DNA from: an uncultured bacterium
Lineage (GTDB): Bacteria; Bacillota; Clostridia; Lachnospirales; Lachnospiraceae
Assembly: GCA_947647735.1 (NCBI GenBank)
Contig: CANSLJ010000018.1
Coordinates: 1-64,000, forward strand
DNA length: 64,000 bases
Direction of reading: 5' to 3'
Shown here: piece by piece, positions 46,738 through 55,587 of the stretch
Numbering within the stretch: the stretch's first letter is position 1
Layout of the letters: every line of letters begins with the position of its first letter
Notes under the pieces: model-generated
Database searches by the model: none
What the model was told of the DNA's origin: nothing
Seen by the model: only the letters and a program-made list of their open reading frames with translations
Program-made: the position numbers and the translations under genes

Positions 46738-48315
46738 TTATTTTTCCGCCGGAAACTCTTCTATCAAACAGGTATGTTCTTTCGTTTTTACATCATAGTT
46801 TACACCGACCAGCAAAATATTCCCCTGATAGTCTTTCAGACTCTGACAATACTCCTTATTCCTGATCTGTGCTATTGCCCCCTGTGCGCTCCTGTTCCAT
46901 TTCAACTCTACTACAAGTGCCGGTTTATCCGGGAATTGTTTTCCGGGAATAAATACAATATCCGCAAAACCTTTTCCTCCCGGCAACTCTCTGTGCATAG
47001 TATAAAAATTTCTTGCCGCATAAAGTGCCAGAGAAATCGTATAACTGAGCGCATTTTCATCATTGTATTGAAGATGTGATGTCTCAAAATGAGCCTGCCT
47101 GATTCCCTCCGCAACCTGCTTTGGCCTGTTCTGCCATATTGCATGCAGTGTTTCCGCCGAATTTTTCAAAGCTTTGGAGACCTCTCCCCAGTCCGATGCG
47201 GAGACTGCATTTACATACTCCGCGCGCACTTCACCGTTGGGAATAAATACACACTTATGAACGCTGTCATAACCCAGATATCCCAGATGGATCAGCAGTG
47301 TCAAAACATCATCTTTCGACCGCATTGTGACCATATCATTCGCAAAATTTCCTGTACTGACCGGCACCCGCTCACCTGCGATCATACTCAGCACATCCTC
47401 TTTCAGCCCGTCGAAATTCATATCGATATATATCTGCAGCGCCTCAAAAGTTTCCGTCTGATTCCAGTAATTTCCCATTTTCCCGAACCGCATACAGTTT
47501 ACAACAGAACGGGGGCTGTAAACGGATGAAATATCCTCGAAAGAATAACCGTCATACCAGTCTTTTACCTCTGTAATATCCATTTTATATCGTTCACAGA
47601 GTTCTTTCACTTCACCTTCCGTAAATCCCACATAACGTGTGAGTGGTCCCGGATCGATCATAGAAAATTCATCAAACATGTTGAGTGCCGAATGCGTTCC
47701 GTACTTTTTGATCGGCAGGATCCCTGTCATATATGCCAGATGAATATATACTCTATCCTTTAGAAAATCCCGAAGGAAATCCAGATATTCCTCCTGCGCC
47801 TCTTTATCATTTTTATATCCCCGAAAAATACAATCCCACTCATCAATAATAACAACAAACGGAATTTTAGTCTTTCCATAAATATCCTGCATTGTTCTTG
47901 TCAGGTTTGTCTCATCAAAATACCGGTATTCCGGGTATTTTTCCAAAAGTTCCCAGAGAACGCTTCTCTTCAGCAGATCGAGCATTCCCTTCACGCTTTT
48001 GCTCTGACTTAAAAACTCCTGCATATTCAAAAAGATGGTATCATATCGATTCAGATGAGCAGTAAAACTTTCACTTTCCGCAATTTCATATCTGGAAAAC
48101 AACTCTTTTGAATCACATTCCCTGTCATAATATGCCACCAACATATTTGCCGCTATCGATTTTCCAAAACGACGCGGGCGGCTGACGCAGATATATTCCT
48201 GCCCTGTATTGAGCACACTGTTTGTATAACGGATCATTCCCGTTTTGTCCACATATATTTCAGAATTTACAGCCCTGCGAAAACTTTCATTTCCCGCATT
48301 CAAATAGCTTCCCAT
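46738..48315 (-). CDS. AAA-ATPase-like protein with C-terminal PD-(D/E)XK nuclease domain
   Basis: The roughly 525-residue protein belongs to the widespread gut-bacterial family with an N-terminal AAA-ATPase_like domain (YVDKTGMIRY; P-loop SRPRRFGKSIAANML about residue 45; Walker B PFVVIIDEWDCIF) and a C-terminal PD-(D/E)XK domain (GKGFADIVFIPG, then ALVVELKWNRSAQGAIAQI). These are usually multicopy and poorly characterised; defence or mobile-element roles have been suggested. The ATG at 48315 has GGGAG upstream. It is not part of a recognisable cluster here. Confidence 0.85.
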   Translation of the reverse strand: MGSYLNAGNESFRRAVNSEIYVDKTGMIRYTNSVLNTGQEYICVSRPRRFGKSIAANMLVAYYDRECDSKELFSRYEIAESESFTAHLNRYDTIFLNMQEFLSQSKSVKGMLDLLKRSVLWELLEKYPEYRYFDETNLTRTMQDIYGKTKIPFVVIIDEWDCIFRGYKNDKEAQEEYLDFLRDFLKDRVYIHLAYMTGILPIKKYGTHSALNMFDEFSMIDPGPLTRYVGFTEGEVKELCERYKMDITEVKDWYDGYSFEDISSVYSPRSVVNCMRFGKMGNYWNQTETFEALQIYIDMNFDGLKEDVLSMIAGERVPVSTGNFANDMVTMRSKDDVLTLLIHLGYLGYDSVHKCVFIPNGEVRAEYVNAVSASDWGEVSKALKNSAETLHAIWQNRPKQVAEGIRQAHFETSHLQYNDENALSYTISLALYAARNFYTMHRELPGGKGFADIVFIPGKQFPDKPALVVELKWNRSAQGAIAQIRNKEYCQSLKDYQGNILLVGVNYDVKTKEHTCLIEEFPAEK

Positions 48316-48369
48316 TTTATTATCTCCCGCCAATATTATTATGCCTCTGTATTCTGTACTTATTATACG

Positions 48370-49995
48370 TCAGGCGGAAAACGGAGGCAACAGCTTCTTT
48401 ACATACCCTCTGGAAAAATTATAGCTTCGGATATTCATCTCATCCGCCTTTTCCTTCTGGTTCAGGATATAGGAAACCTGCCAGTCCGGCGTATCCATGC
48501 TTCTGATCTCTCCCTTCAGCAGTTTCTCTTTATTGGTCGCGTATTCCTGATACGCCCGGATATTTTCCTCGCTCATGATAACAGGCGCCGCATCCGCCGA
48601 CAGGCCGCTCAGATACCAGGTATCCAGCTTTTCCCCGGCCCGTCTTTTATCCTCCTCCTCCGGTTCCAGTTCCAGATAAGCTGAAATATTATACCGGGCG
48701 ATCCAGTAATCCGGCTGGGCAAAGGACAGTACAAGATAGCAGCAGGTGATCACAGCCAGCCCGTAACGGAGCAGCGGGAAATTGTTCTTCAGTGTCTTTC
48801 CAACCACTCCCGCCATCAGCAGCGCAATCACGCAGAGCGCCCAGAGTACAAAGATCCGCAAAAAAGTCAGATAATATACACTGATATACAAAAGCATCCT
48901 GTAGGCGCTGGAAGCTGTCATCACAAAGGTACAGAGCGAGATCACCAGCAGAATTCCCTTTAACACTCTGCTCTCCTTAAAAAATCCAAGCCCGATCAGC
49001 ACCAGCCCCAGATTCATCAGGCAGATAAAGAGGAGCTGGAAAAATCCCTGTCTGGCGTACTGTGCATAGGTATAACCTTCAGGCAGCGTTCCGTATCCTG
49101 CAAAGAGATACACGATCTGAATGATGCAAAAATAGACATAGATCAGCGCGATCACAGCGGTGGCGGAAATGGCGATGACCGGCTGTCCCTTCCTGTGGTC
49201 TTTTACCGTATCGTTCAATTCCCGTCCCTCCAGCAGGGAAACCATACCGTAGCTGAAGAAAAACATCACCACAGACCAGAGGATGCAGCAGAAGACGTCC
49301 CATCCCTTTATATCCCCGAATATCATATTCATATTTTCTCTGAAGATAACATCCGCTGAGGAGAGAAGCAGCAATACGATCGCGATCAAAGGAATCGACA
49401 CGCCTGCGCCCGCAAAAATGTAGAGCGCCTGCGACTTTTTTGCCCCCTTATGCTCTTCCATCCACGCCTGCGCATCCGGGAAAAAGGAAAACATTTTACC
49501 GATGCTTCCGAAGATCAGACATACCACACTCTCCAGAAATTTTCCGATCTGCCAGTTCTTTGTGTCAAAACAGACTGCCAGCAGAAAATACATCATCAGC
49601 ACAAACAGCCACGCCTCATTCATCAGAATGATCTTCCCGTTGTCTGTAAAACAATTTGAGATGCCCAGCAGAAGACTTGCCGCCAGTACCAAAATATGCT
49701 CGCCTTTCCAGGAAATACCTGACTTTCTGATAGTATAGACAGCAAAGCCGATAGTTCCTGCCACGAAAAAAGGGTAAGTGATACCGGAAGAATTTTTATA
49801 GAGGCAGAAGGTAAAGAAGATCGCATAGAGCAGGCTTGCCGGCGCCATCTTACTGATCAGCCCGGGCTTTGCGAACTGTGCGTAAGGAAGCTTTTTCTCT
49901 ACTTCCATAGGGGTTTGGTGGGATAAATTAGGGTACAGGTTCTCACCTCCGGAAACAAATGTCCCCGCAGTCACGTTTACAGTATTCTTTTCCAT
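48370..49995 (-). CDS. DUF4173 family membrane protein
   Basis: The 541-residue polytopic membrane protein has about 11-12 hydrophobic segments across residues 55-450 and a soluble C-terminal tail. The motif LDTWYLSGLSADAAPVI near residue 465 and the arrangement fit the DUF4153/DUF4173 group. The function is unknown. It is third in an operon with a DUF2975 protein and a small XRE regulator. Confidence 0.8.
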   Translation of the reverse strand: MEKNTVNVTAGTFVSGGENLYPNLSHQTPMEVEKKLPYAQFAKPGLISKMAPASLLYAIFFTFCLYKNSSGITYPFFVAGTIGFAVYTIRKSGISWKGEHILVLAASLLLGISNCFTDNGKIILMNEAWLFVLMMYFLLAVCFDTKNWQIGKFLESVVCLIFGSIGKMFSFFPDAQAWMEEHKGAKKSQALYIFAGAGVSIPLIAIVLLLLSSADVIFRENMNMIFGDIKGWDVFCCILWSVVMFFFSYGMVSLLEGRELNDTVKDHRKGQPVIAISATAVIALIYVYFCIIQIVYLFAGYGTLPEGYTYAQYARQGFFQLLFICLMNLGLVLIGLGFFKESRVLKGILLVISLCTFVMTASSAYRMLLYISVYYLTFLRIFVLWALCVIALLMAGVVGKTLKNNFPLLRYGLAVITCCYLVLSFAQPDYWIARYNISAYLELEPEEEDKRRAGEKLDTWYLSGLSADAAPVIMSEENIRAYQEYATNKEKLLKGEIRSMDTPDWQVSYILNQKEKADEMNIRSYNFSRGYVKKLLPPFSA

Positions 49996-50103
49996 GATTC
50001 ATGTTCCTTTCTTATTATTTTATTTATTATTTATTGGATCATTTTTTGCTATAAACTTTCCATTATAGATAAACACGCTCTCTGCTCTTCATTTTCCGCC
50101 CTG

Positions 50104-50322
50104 TCACGAGCCTTCCTCTGTCTCCTCATATTGCAGAATGTCTCCTGGCTGACAATCCAGCGCTTTACAGATCGCATCCAGCGTGGAGAGCCGCACCGCC
50201 TTCGCCTTGTTATTTTTCAAAATAGACAGGTTCGCCAGCGTGATATCTATCTCGTTCGCCAGTTCTGTCAGGCCCTTCTTCCGTTTCGCCATCATCACAT
50301 CCAGATTTATTATAATCGCCAT
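50104..50322 (-). CDS. small XRE-family regulator (YozG-like)
   Basis: The 72-residue protein is a single Cro/CI-type helix-turn-helix (KGLTELANEIDITLANLSILKN, STLDAICKALDCQPGDILQY). The small YozG-type members are usually encoded beside DUF2975 membrane proteins, as here. A GGGAGA site precedes the ATG. It probably binds the AT-rich direct repeats upstream of the operon. Confidence 0.9.
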   Translation of the reverse strand: MAIIINLDVMMAKRKKGLTELANEIDITLANLSILKNNKAKAVRLSTLDAICKALDCQPGDILQYEETEEGS

Positions 50323-50423
50323 CTTTGTCTTCTCCCTAATTCAGCCTGCAAAAACACATTGTTTTTACCAGTCGATCACTGCCGCCACGACAGCCTGTTC
50401 CCTTACCACATCCGCAAAACCGG

Positions 50424-50873
50424 TCAGATCGTCAGATCATTTTCTTCCTTATAACTGATCGCCTTGTCGAACACACGGGAAAGTACCTTGCTGAACAGTC
50501 CCGCTATCACAAAGACCAACACAATGATCAGCGCCGCCGGTGTAACATAGAGGGGAAGCCGAAACGCCGTCACCGCTCCAATGATAAAGCTGTACGTTCC
50601 CATTTTTCGCAGGCTTACCACATTTTCCCTGACAAAGCAGTTATCCGCCAGTACCGTCTTAAACACCTTGCGAAGTTCTCCCAGAATGAGTACCGCAAGG
50701 ATTCCGGATACGATAAACAGCACACAAAGCTGAATATAGTATTTCTGAAACCAGCTGTTAAAATGTTTTCCGTACCAGTAAAAGCTGAGCGGCACCGTTG
50801 CTGTTACCAGGATTCCTCCAAAATACATTGCATCCAGAATCATTTTTGTCACTCTCGTCAATCTGTCTTCCAT
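50424..50873 (-). CDS. DUF2975 family membrane protein
   Basis: The 149-residue protein has four hydrophobic segments (near residues 13-30, 42-63, 90-110 and 113-133) in the DUF2975 pattern. The function is unknown; the genetic link to a YozG-type regulator is conserved in Firmicutes and suggests a membrane sensor/regulator pair. It appears to be the first gene of the operon DUF2975-HTH-DUF4173, and has GGAGG five bases before the ATG. Confidence 0.85.
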   Translation of the reverse strand: MEDRLTRVTKMILDAMYFGGILVTATVPLSFYWYGKHFNSWFQKYYIQLCVLFIVSGILAVLILGELRKVFKTVLADNCFVRENVVSLRKMGTYSFIIGAVTAFRLPLYVTPAALIIVLVFVIAGLFSKVLSRVFDKAISYKEENDLTI

Positions 50874-50967
50874 ATACGCCTCCGGCTTTCTGTTCTTCTA
50901 TTTTATGTAAACCGGATTCTGTCTCCACCCGGCCTACGTCCCGTCTGATCTTCTTCCTTTTATCTGT

Positions 50968-50996
50968 ACTATAACTCTGGCGCTTCCGTTTGTCAA
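50968..50996 (-). promoter_or_regulatory. promoter of the DUF2975-HTH-DUF4173 operon
   Basis: On the minus strand a consensus TTGACA (50991-50996) and TATAGT (50968-50973) are spaced by 17 bp, about 95 bp before the DUF2975 start. Confidence 0.75.
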
Positions 50997-51002
50997 CAAA
51001 AA

Positions 51003-51035
51003 TTTATTGTTTTTCGATAAATATTTATTGTTTTT
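51003..51035. promoter_or_regulatory. AT-rich direct repeats upstream of the promoter (possible operator)
   Basis: TTTATTGTTTTT occurs at 51003-51014 and 51024-51035, spaced 21 bp (two helical turns), with ATAAATATTTAT between. The pair lies directly upstream of the -35 of the minus-strand promoter and 22 bp before the plus-strand one. This 302-bp divergent region holds both promoters and nothing else recognisable. Confidence 0.55.
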
Positions 51036-51056
51036 ATTTCACCTCAACTTTCAATC

Positions 51057-51085
51057 TTGACTTTCCTTTCCATTCAAATGATAAT
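51057..51085 (+). promoter_or_regulatory. promoter of the ABC-class ATPase gene
   Basis: TTGACT (51057-51062) and GATAAT (51080-51085) are spaced by 17 bp, about 90 bp before the start codon at 51176. Confidence 0.65.
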
Positions 51086-51175
51086 GAAGGATAGTTTCAT
51101 TTAATATTTAGAAGATTCCCGTATCGATCACTTACCTCAAAATAGATACGATACCGGAACAACAGGAGGATCATC

Positions 51176-52885
51176 ATGAACAGAGCAGCAGACTTACGCA
51201 ATTTACTGATGCGGATCGACCACAGAGGTTATCCCGCTTACAAAGATACAAAGGGCAAATATCAATTTGAGCAATATATATTGTCCATTGACCACGTGCA
51301 GGGAGATCCCTTCGCCTCTCCCTCCAAGGTCAGCCTTCTTATCCCGGGACGCACCGCAGATTTTGGAAAGGAATGTTATGAAACCAAAGAGCGCCGGATC
51401 GCCTTTCAGGATTATCTTCTGCGGCGCATGGCGATAAAAGTGAAGGATTTCTCTTTTAAGGCAAAGGGTTCCGGCAAAAGCGGCCTCATCGGCATCAGCC
51501 ACCCGGGCCAGGAGATTTTAGAGCGAAGCGCCTGTACAGTAAATCCTGCAAACGGAGACGTGGAAGTCCGCATGGAAATCGGGTTCCCCGCCAACGGGCG
51601 TACCATCAACGCCGGAGAGCTGATCAGGATCTTATTTGATTTTCTGCCTCTCTGTGTACGACAGACACTGCTCGCCGCTTCCTGCCCCAAAGCTTCTCTG
51701 GAAAAAGTATTATTTCTGGCAGACGACCAAAAGGCTATCCGGGAAGCGTTAGCGCAGCAGGGCCTTGTTGCCTTTGTGGCGAACGGTGCCGTCCTTCCGA
51801 GAAAGTCCGGCGTCTCCTCCCTTCCGATGAAAGATGCCGTTCCTTTTCAATCTCCGGAGTCTATGGAAGTAACACTCGACCTTCCCCATAAAGGCTCCCT
51901 CTCCGGCATGGGCATCAAAAAGGGCGTAACGCTTATCGTCGGCGGAGGCTATCACGGAAAGTCCACACTTTTGGAGGCACTGATGGCGGGTGTCTATGAC
52001 CACATTGCCGGAGATGGACGAGAATACGTTATCACTGATGATACTGCTGTCAAACTCCGGGCGGAAGACGGACGAAGCATTCAGAAAGCTGATATCTCCA
52101 TGTTTATCCGCAATCTTCCAAACGGTCGTGACACTACTGCCTTCTATACAGAGGACGCCAGCGGCAGCACCTCCCAGGCTGCTAATACCATAGAAGCTAT
52201 GGAAGCAGGTACAAAAGTTTTCCTGATAGATGAAGACACCAGCGCCACTAACTTCATGATCCGCGATGACCTGATGCAGCGCGTAGTCAGCCGGGATGCA
52301 GAACCGATCATACCTTTTATTGACAGAATAAGAGAACTTTATGACGCCTACGGCATCTCCACGATACTGGTTGCGGGAAGCTGCGGCTCCTACTTCCATA
52401 AATCCGACTGCATCGTGCAGATGAAAAAATATGCTCCCGTGGAGATCACGGCATTTGCGAAAAAGGAGGCAGAGAATTATCCCTATCTGACAGGGGAAGT
52501 GCCTGCCGCCGCCACGCCTGATTTTCACAGGATCGTAAAGCGGGATGACGCCTTCGCCCGCGAGAACAGAATAAAAACACGCACAGACGGAACCGACGGC
52601 TTCTCCATTAACAAATCGGAAGTGGACATGCGCTATGTGGAACAGCTTGTGGACAGCGAACAGCTCACTGCCCTTGCCTATATGGTGAAATCCATGAAGC
52701 TTCATGATTTCGACGGCAGGAAGACTTTGCAGGACGCCGTAAACGGTATTTACAAAAGAATTGAAACGAAGGGATTTGCCGTTTTTGCGGGCGGGGAATA
52801 TCTGCCCGGCAATCTTGCCATGCCGCGGGCGCAGGAGTTGTATGCGGCGATCAACAGGTGCAGGGAATTGATTAAGATTGGATAA
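51176..52885 (+). CDS. ABC-class predicted ATPase
   Basis: The 569-residue soluble protein matches the 'predicted ATPase of the ABC class' family. The N-terminal part (SLLIPGRTADFGKECYETKERRIA) precedes Walker A IVGGGYHGKSTLLEAL (about residue 255), and FLIDEDTSATNFMIRD (about 348) is Walker B. VAGSCGSYFHKSDCIVQM is a further family motif. There are no transmembrane segments and no partner permease. The role is unknown. GGAGGATC precedes the ATG. Confidence 0.85.
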   Translation: MNRAADLRNLLMRIDHRGYPAYKDTKGKYQFEQYILSIDHVQGDPFASPSKVSLLIPGRTADFGKECYETKERRIAFQDYLLRRMAIKVKDFSFKAKGSGKSGLIGISHPGQEILERSACTVNPANGDVEVRMEIGFPANGRTINAGELIRILFDFLPLCVRQTLLAASCPKASLEKVLFLADDQKAIREALAQQGLVAFVANGAVLPRKSGVSSLPMKDAVPFQSPESMEVTLDLPHKGSLSGMGIKKGVTLIVGGGYHGKSTLLEALMAGVYDHIAGDGREYVITDDTAVKLRAEDGRSIQKADISMFIRNLPNGRDTTAFYTEDASGSTSQAANTIEAMEAGTKVFLIDEDTSATNFMIRDDLMQRVVSRDAEPIIPFIDRIRELYDAYGISTILVAGSCGSYFHKSDCIVQMKKYAPVEITAFAKKEAENYPYLTGEVPAAATPDFHRIVKRDDAFARENRIKTRTDGTDGFSINKSEVDMRYVEQLVDSEQLTALAYMVKSMKLHDFDGRKTLQDAVNGIYKRIETKGFAVFAGGEYLPGNLAMPRAQELYAAINRCRELIKIG

Positions 52886-53012
52886 AACCGGCCGACCGGA
52901 TGGAATATAATTTCTCTAACTTTCCCTTTACTTTAGCGATTAAAAGTGTTAAAGTGGAACGTGGGGAAAAATCCACTCTCCAAAATCATAAATCACTAAG
53001 AGGATCAAAACA

Positions 53013-54647
53013 ATGCCAATCACAGAATTACTGGAACAAAATTGTAAAATGTACGGAAATGATATCTGTCTTGTGGAGATCAATCCGGAGGTGAAAGACA
53101 GGCGTCGGGTTACCTGGAAGGAATATGAACTGATCGAGCCGTCTCACGCCCCCTATTACAGACGTGAGATCACATGGAACGTATTTAATGAAAAAGCGAA
53201 CCGTTTTGCAAACCTGCTCTTATCAAGGGGCATCACAAAGGGGGACAAGGTTGCCATCCTGCTGATGAACTGCCTGGAATGGCTGCCCATCTATTTCGGA
53301 ATCTTAAAGACCGGCGCCCTTGCCGTGCCGCTGAATTTCCGTTATTCCTCCAGCGAGATAGAATATTGTCTGGATCTGTCCGAATCCGATATCCTGATCT
53401 TCGGACCGGAATTTATCGGCCGTGTGGAGGAGATCGCCGACCGCATCAGCACCAACAGACTGCTGTTCTACTTTGGAGATAACTGCCCCAGTTTTGCGGA
53501 GGACTACAATGTTCTGACCGCGGACTGTTCCAGTATTTCCCCGAACATCACACTGACAGACAGGGATGATGCCGCCATTTACTTCTCTTCCGGCACCACC
53601 GGCTTTCCGAAAGCTATTTTACATAATCATGAGAGCCTGATGCATTCCTGCAAGGTGGAACAGAATCACCACGGCCAAAGCCGGAACGATGTCTTTTTAT
53701 GTATTCCGCCGCTCTATCATACCGGCGCAAAAATGCACTGGTTCGGTTCTCTTTTATCCGGCAGTAAAGCTGTTTTATTAAAAGGCACAAAACCGGAATA
53801 TATTTTAGACGCTGTATCCAAAGAAAAGTGTACCATCGTCTGGCTGCTTGTTCCCTGGGCACAGGACATTCTGGAGGCACTGGATTCCGGCAGATTGAAG
53901 ATTGAAGATTATGAGCTCTCCCAGTGGCGGTTGATGCATATCGGCGCACAGCCGGTTCCGCCGTCTCTGATCCGCCACTGGAAAGATTATTTCCCGAATC
54001 ACGCCTATGATACCAACTATGGTCTCAGCGAATCCATCGGACCGGGCGCAGTACATCTCGGTGTGGAAAATATTCATAAGGTCGGCGCCATCGGTGTGCC
54101 GGGCTACGGCTGGGAGGCAAAGATCATCAATCCTGACGGCAGTCCTGTCAAACAGGGGGATGTCGGTGAATTATGCGTAAAGGGCCCCGGTGTTATGACC
54201 TGCTACTATAATGATGAGGCGGCTACGCAGGAAGTTCTGAAAGACGGCTGGCTTTTGACCGGAGATATGGCAAGACAGGATGAGGACGGCTTCATTTATC
54301 TGGTGGACCGTAAGAAGGATGTCATCATCAGCGGTGGTGAAAATCTGTACCCCGTACAGATCGAAGATTTTATCCGTACCCATAACGCCGTTCATGATGT
54401 TGCCGTGATCGGGCTTCCCGATAAGCGGCTGGGTGAGATCGCTGCGGCGATCATCGAATTGAAGCCCGGCACAACCTGTACGGAGGAAGAGATGAATCTG
54501 TTCTGTACCGGACTCCCCAGATACAAACGCCCCCGGAAGATCATGTTTGATGATATCCCGAGAAATCCTACCGGCAAGATTGAAAAACCGGTACTTCGTG
54601 AACGGTATCAGGTACATCGACTTGTGGAAACAGAGATAAATGCATAA
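53013..54647 (+). CDS. AMP-binding acyl-CoA synthetase
   Basis: The 544-residue ANL-superfamily ligase activates a carboxylate with ATP and transfers it to CoA. Motifs are AIYFSSGTTGFPKAILH (P-loop, about residue 190), YDTNYGLSESIGPG (A5), GWLLTGDMARQDEDGFIYLVDRKKD split over A7-A8, and NPTGKIEKP with the catalytic Lys (about 526). The substrate is probably a medium- or long-chain acid; this is not provable here. It lies 128 bp after the ABC-class ATPase and has its own AGAGGA site and a strong terminator. Confidence 0.9.
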   Translation: MPITELLEQNCKMYGNDICLVEINPEVKDRRRVTWKEYELIEPSHAPYYRREITWNVFNEKANRFANLLLSRGITKGDKVAILLMNCLEWLPIYFGILKTGALAVPLNFRYSSSEIEYCLDLSESDILIFGPEFIGRVEEIADRISTNRLLFYFGDNCPSFAEDYNVLTADCSSISPNITLTDRDDAAIYFSSGTTGFPKAILHNHESLMHSCKVEQNHHGQSRNDVFLCIPPLYHTGAKMHWFGSLLSGSKAVLLKGTKPEYILDAVSKEKCTIVWLLVPWAQDILEALDSGRLKIEDYELSQWRLMHIGAQPVPPSLIRHWKDYFPNHAYDTNYGLSESIGPGAVHLGVENIHKVGAIGVPGYGWEAKIINPDGSPVKQGDVGELCVKGPGVMTCYYNDEAATQEVLKDGWLLTGDMARQDEDGFIYLVDRKKDVIISGGENLYPVQIEDFIRTHNAVHDVAVIGLPDKRLGEIAAAIIELKPGTTCTEEEMNLFCTGLPRYKRPRKIMFDDIPRNPTGKIEKPVLRERYQVHRLVETEINA

Positions 54648-54656
54648 AATTTTTCC

Positions 54657-54692
54657 AAAAAAGCGCGCAAATTGCTATTGTGGCGCTTTTTT
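54657..54692 (+). terminator. Rho-independent terminator of the acyl-CoA synthetase gene
   Basis: AAAAAAGCGC (54657-54666) pairs perfectly with GCGCTTTTTT (54683-54692). The A/T ends make it bidirectional. It overlaps the promoter of the next gene. Confidence 0.85.
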
Positions 54693-54700
54693 GTTATAAT
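54672..54700 (+). promoter_or_regulatory. promoter of the response regulator at 54737
   Basis: TTGCTA (54672-54677) lies in the loop of the terminator and a perfect TATAAT (54695-54700) follows after 17 bp. The start codon is 37 bp further on. Confidence 0.7.
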
Positions 54701-54736
54701 ATAAAATATATGATACAGAGAAAATGAGGAATTTCC

Positions 54737-55570
54737 ATGCTCACATTGTTAATAGCTGATGATGAATTTTTTATACTGGAAAATTTAAAGCATATCGTGG
54801 ACTACCCCGCATTGGGTTACCATTTGACAGATACCGCTTTAAACGGCCGTGACGCTATGCAGATCATCGAGGAGAAATCTCCGGACCTTGCCATTTTAGA
54901 TATCAAGATGCCCTTTTTATCCGGCCTGGATATCGCCAGACAGATTTATGAAAAGAATCTGAAGACAAAGGTAGTGATCCTGACCAGCTATGATTATTTT
55001 GACTTTGCAAAGCAGGCTGTCAGATATCAGGTTTTTTCCTATCTTCTAAAACCCGTCAACGTAAATGAACTGAAAGAAATCCTGGCAGACGCCGCCAGAG
55101 CGATAGACGACCGGAAACAGAGAGATTCTAAACTGCAGGAATACAGACACCTTCAAACAGAATCTCTCCTGCAGCATGCGGCGCCCTCAGATATAGCCTC
55201 TGCCGATACCAAAGAGTCAGATATCACCAAAGCTATCATCGAAATGATCCGATCCTCCTACGCTGATCCCAAACTGGATCTATCATATATCGCCGAAAAG
55301 ATCGGATATACACAAAACTATATCAGCAGTATTTTCAAAAGAAATACCGGCCTCACTGTAGTACAATATATCACGCAGTGCCGCATGAATGCTGCAAATA
55401 TACTGCTGACCGTACAGCACATGCCGGTAAATCAGGTGTGCAGCAATGTAGGCTATTCCAATCCTTTTTATTTCAGCAAGAGATTTAAGCAGTATTTCGG
55501 ATACTCACCTTCCGAATGTTCCAATGCCCCTGCTGCTTCTTCGGATGCAGAACAGCCCGACATAAAATAA
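54737..55570 (+). CDS. response regulator with AraC-type DNA-binding domain
   Basis: The 277-residue protein has a receiver domain (LLIADDEFFILENLKHI, DLAILDIKMPFLSGLD with the phosphoacceptor Asp about residue 55, SYLLKPVNVNE) and an AraC-type domain (LSYIAEKIGYTQNYISSIFKRNTG, NQVCSNVGYSNPFYFSKRFKQYFG). It lacks the long middle domain of the YesN protein at 33596. No kinase gene is adjacent; the truncated kinase at 62783 lies across the fucosidase operon and is the nearest candidate partner, though that kinase may have its own regulator outside the window. It converges on the operon ending at 55588. Confidence 0.9.
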   Translation: MLTLLIADDEFFILENLKHIVDYPALGYHLTDTALNGRDAMQIIEEKSPDLAILDIKMPFLSGLDIARQIYEKNLKTKVVILTSYDYFDFAKQAVRYQVFSYLLKPVNVNELKEILADAARAIDDRKQRDSKLQEYRHLQTESLLQHAAPSDIASADTKESDITKAIIEMIRSSYADPKLDLSYIAEKIGYTQNYISSIFKRNTGLTVVQYITQCRMNAANILLTVQHMPVNQVCSNVGYSNPFYFSKRFKQYFGYSPSECSNAPAASSDAEQPDIK

Positions 55571-55587
55571 AAACAAATCAAATAAAA

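Noticed and set aside
46738-48315. AAA/PD-(D/E)XK gene as part of a defence island
   Set aside because: No restriction, toxin-antitoxin, retron or other defence gene lies nearby. The family is common and scattered in gut bacteria, so context gives no support.
51749-52705. Minus-strand open frame (318 codons) opposite the ABC-class ATPase gene
   Set aside because: The plus strand has Walker A and B motifs and a strong ribosome binding site; the antisense frame has neither.
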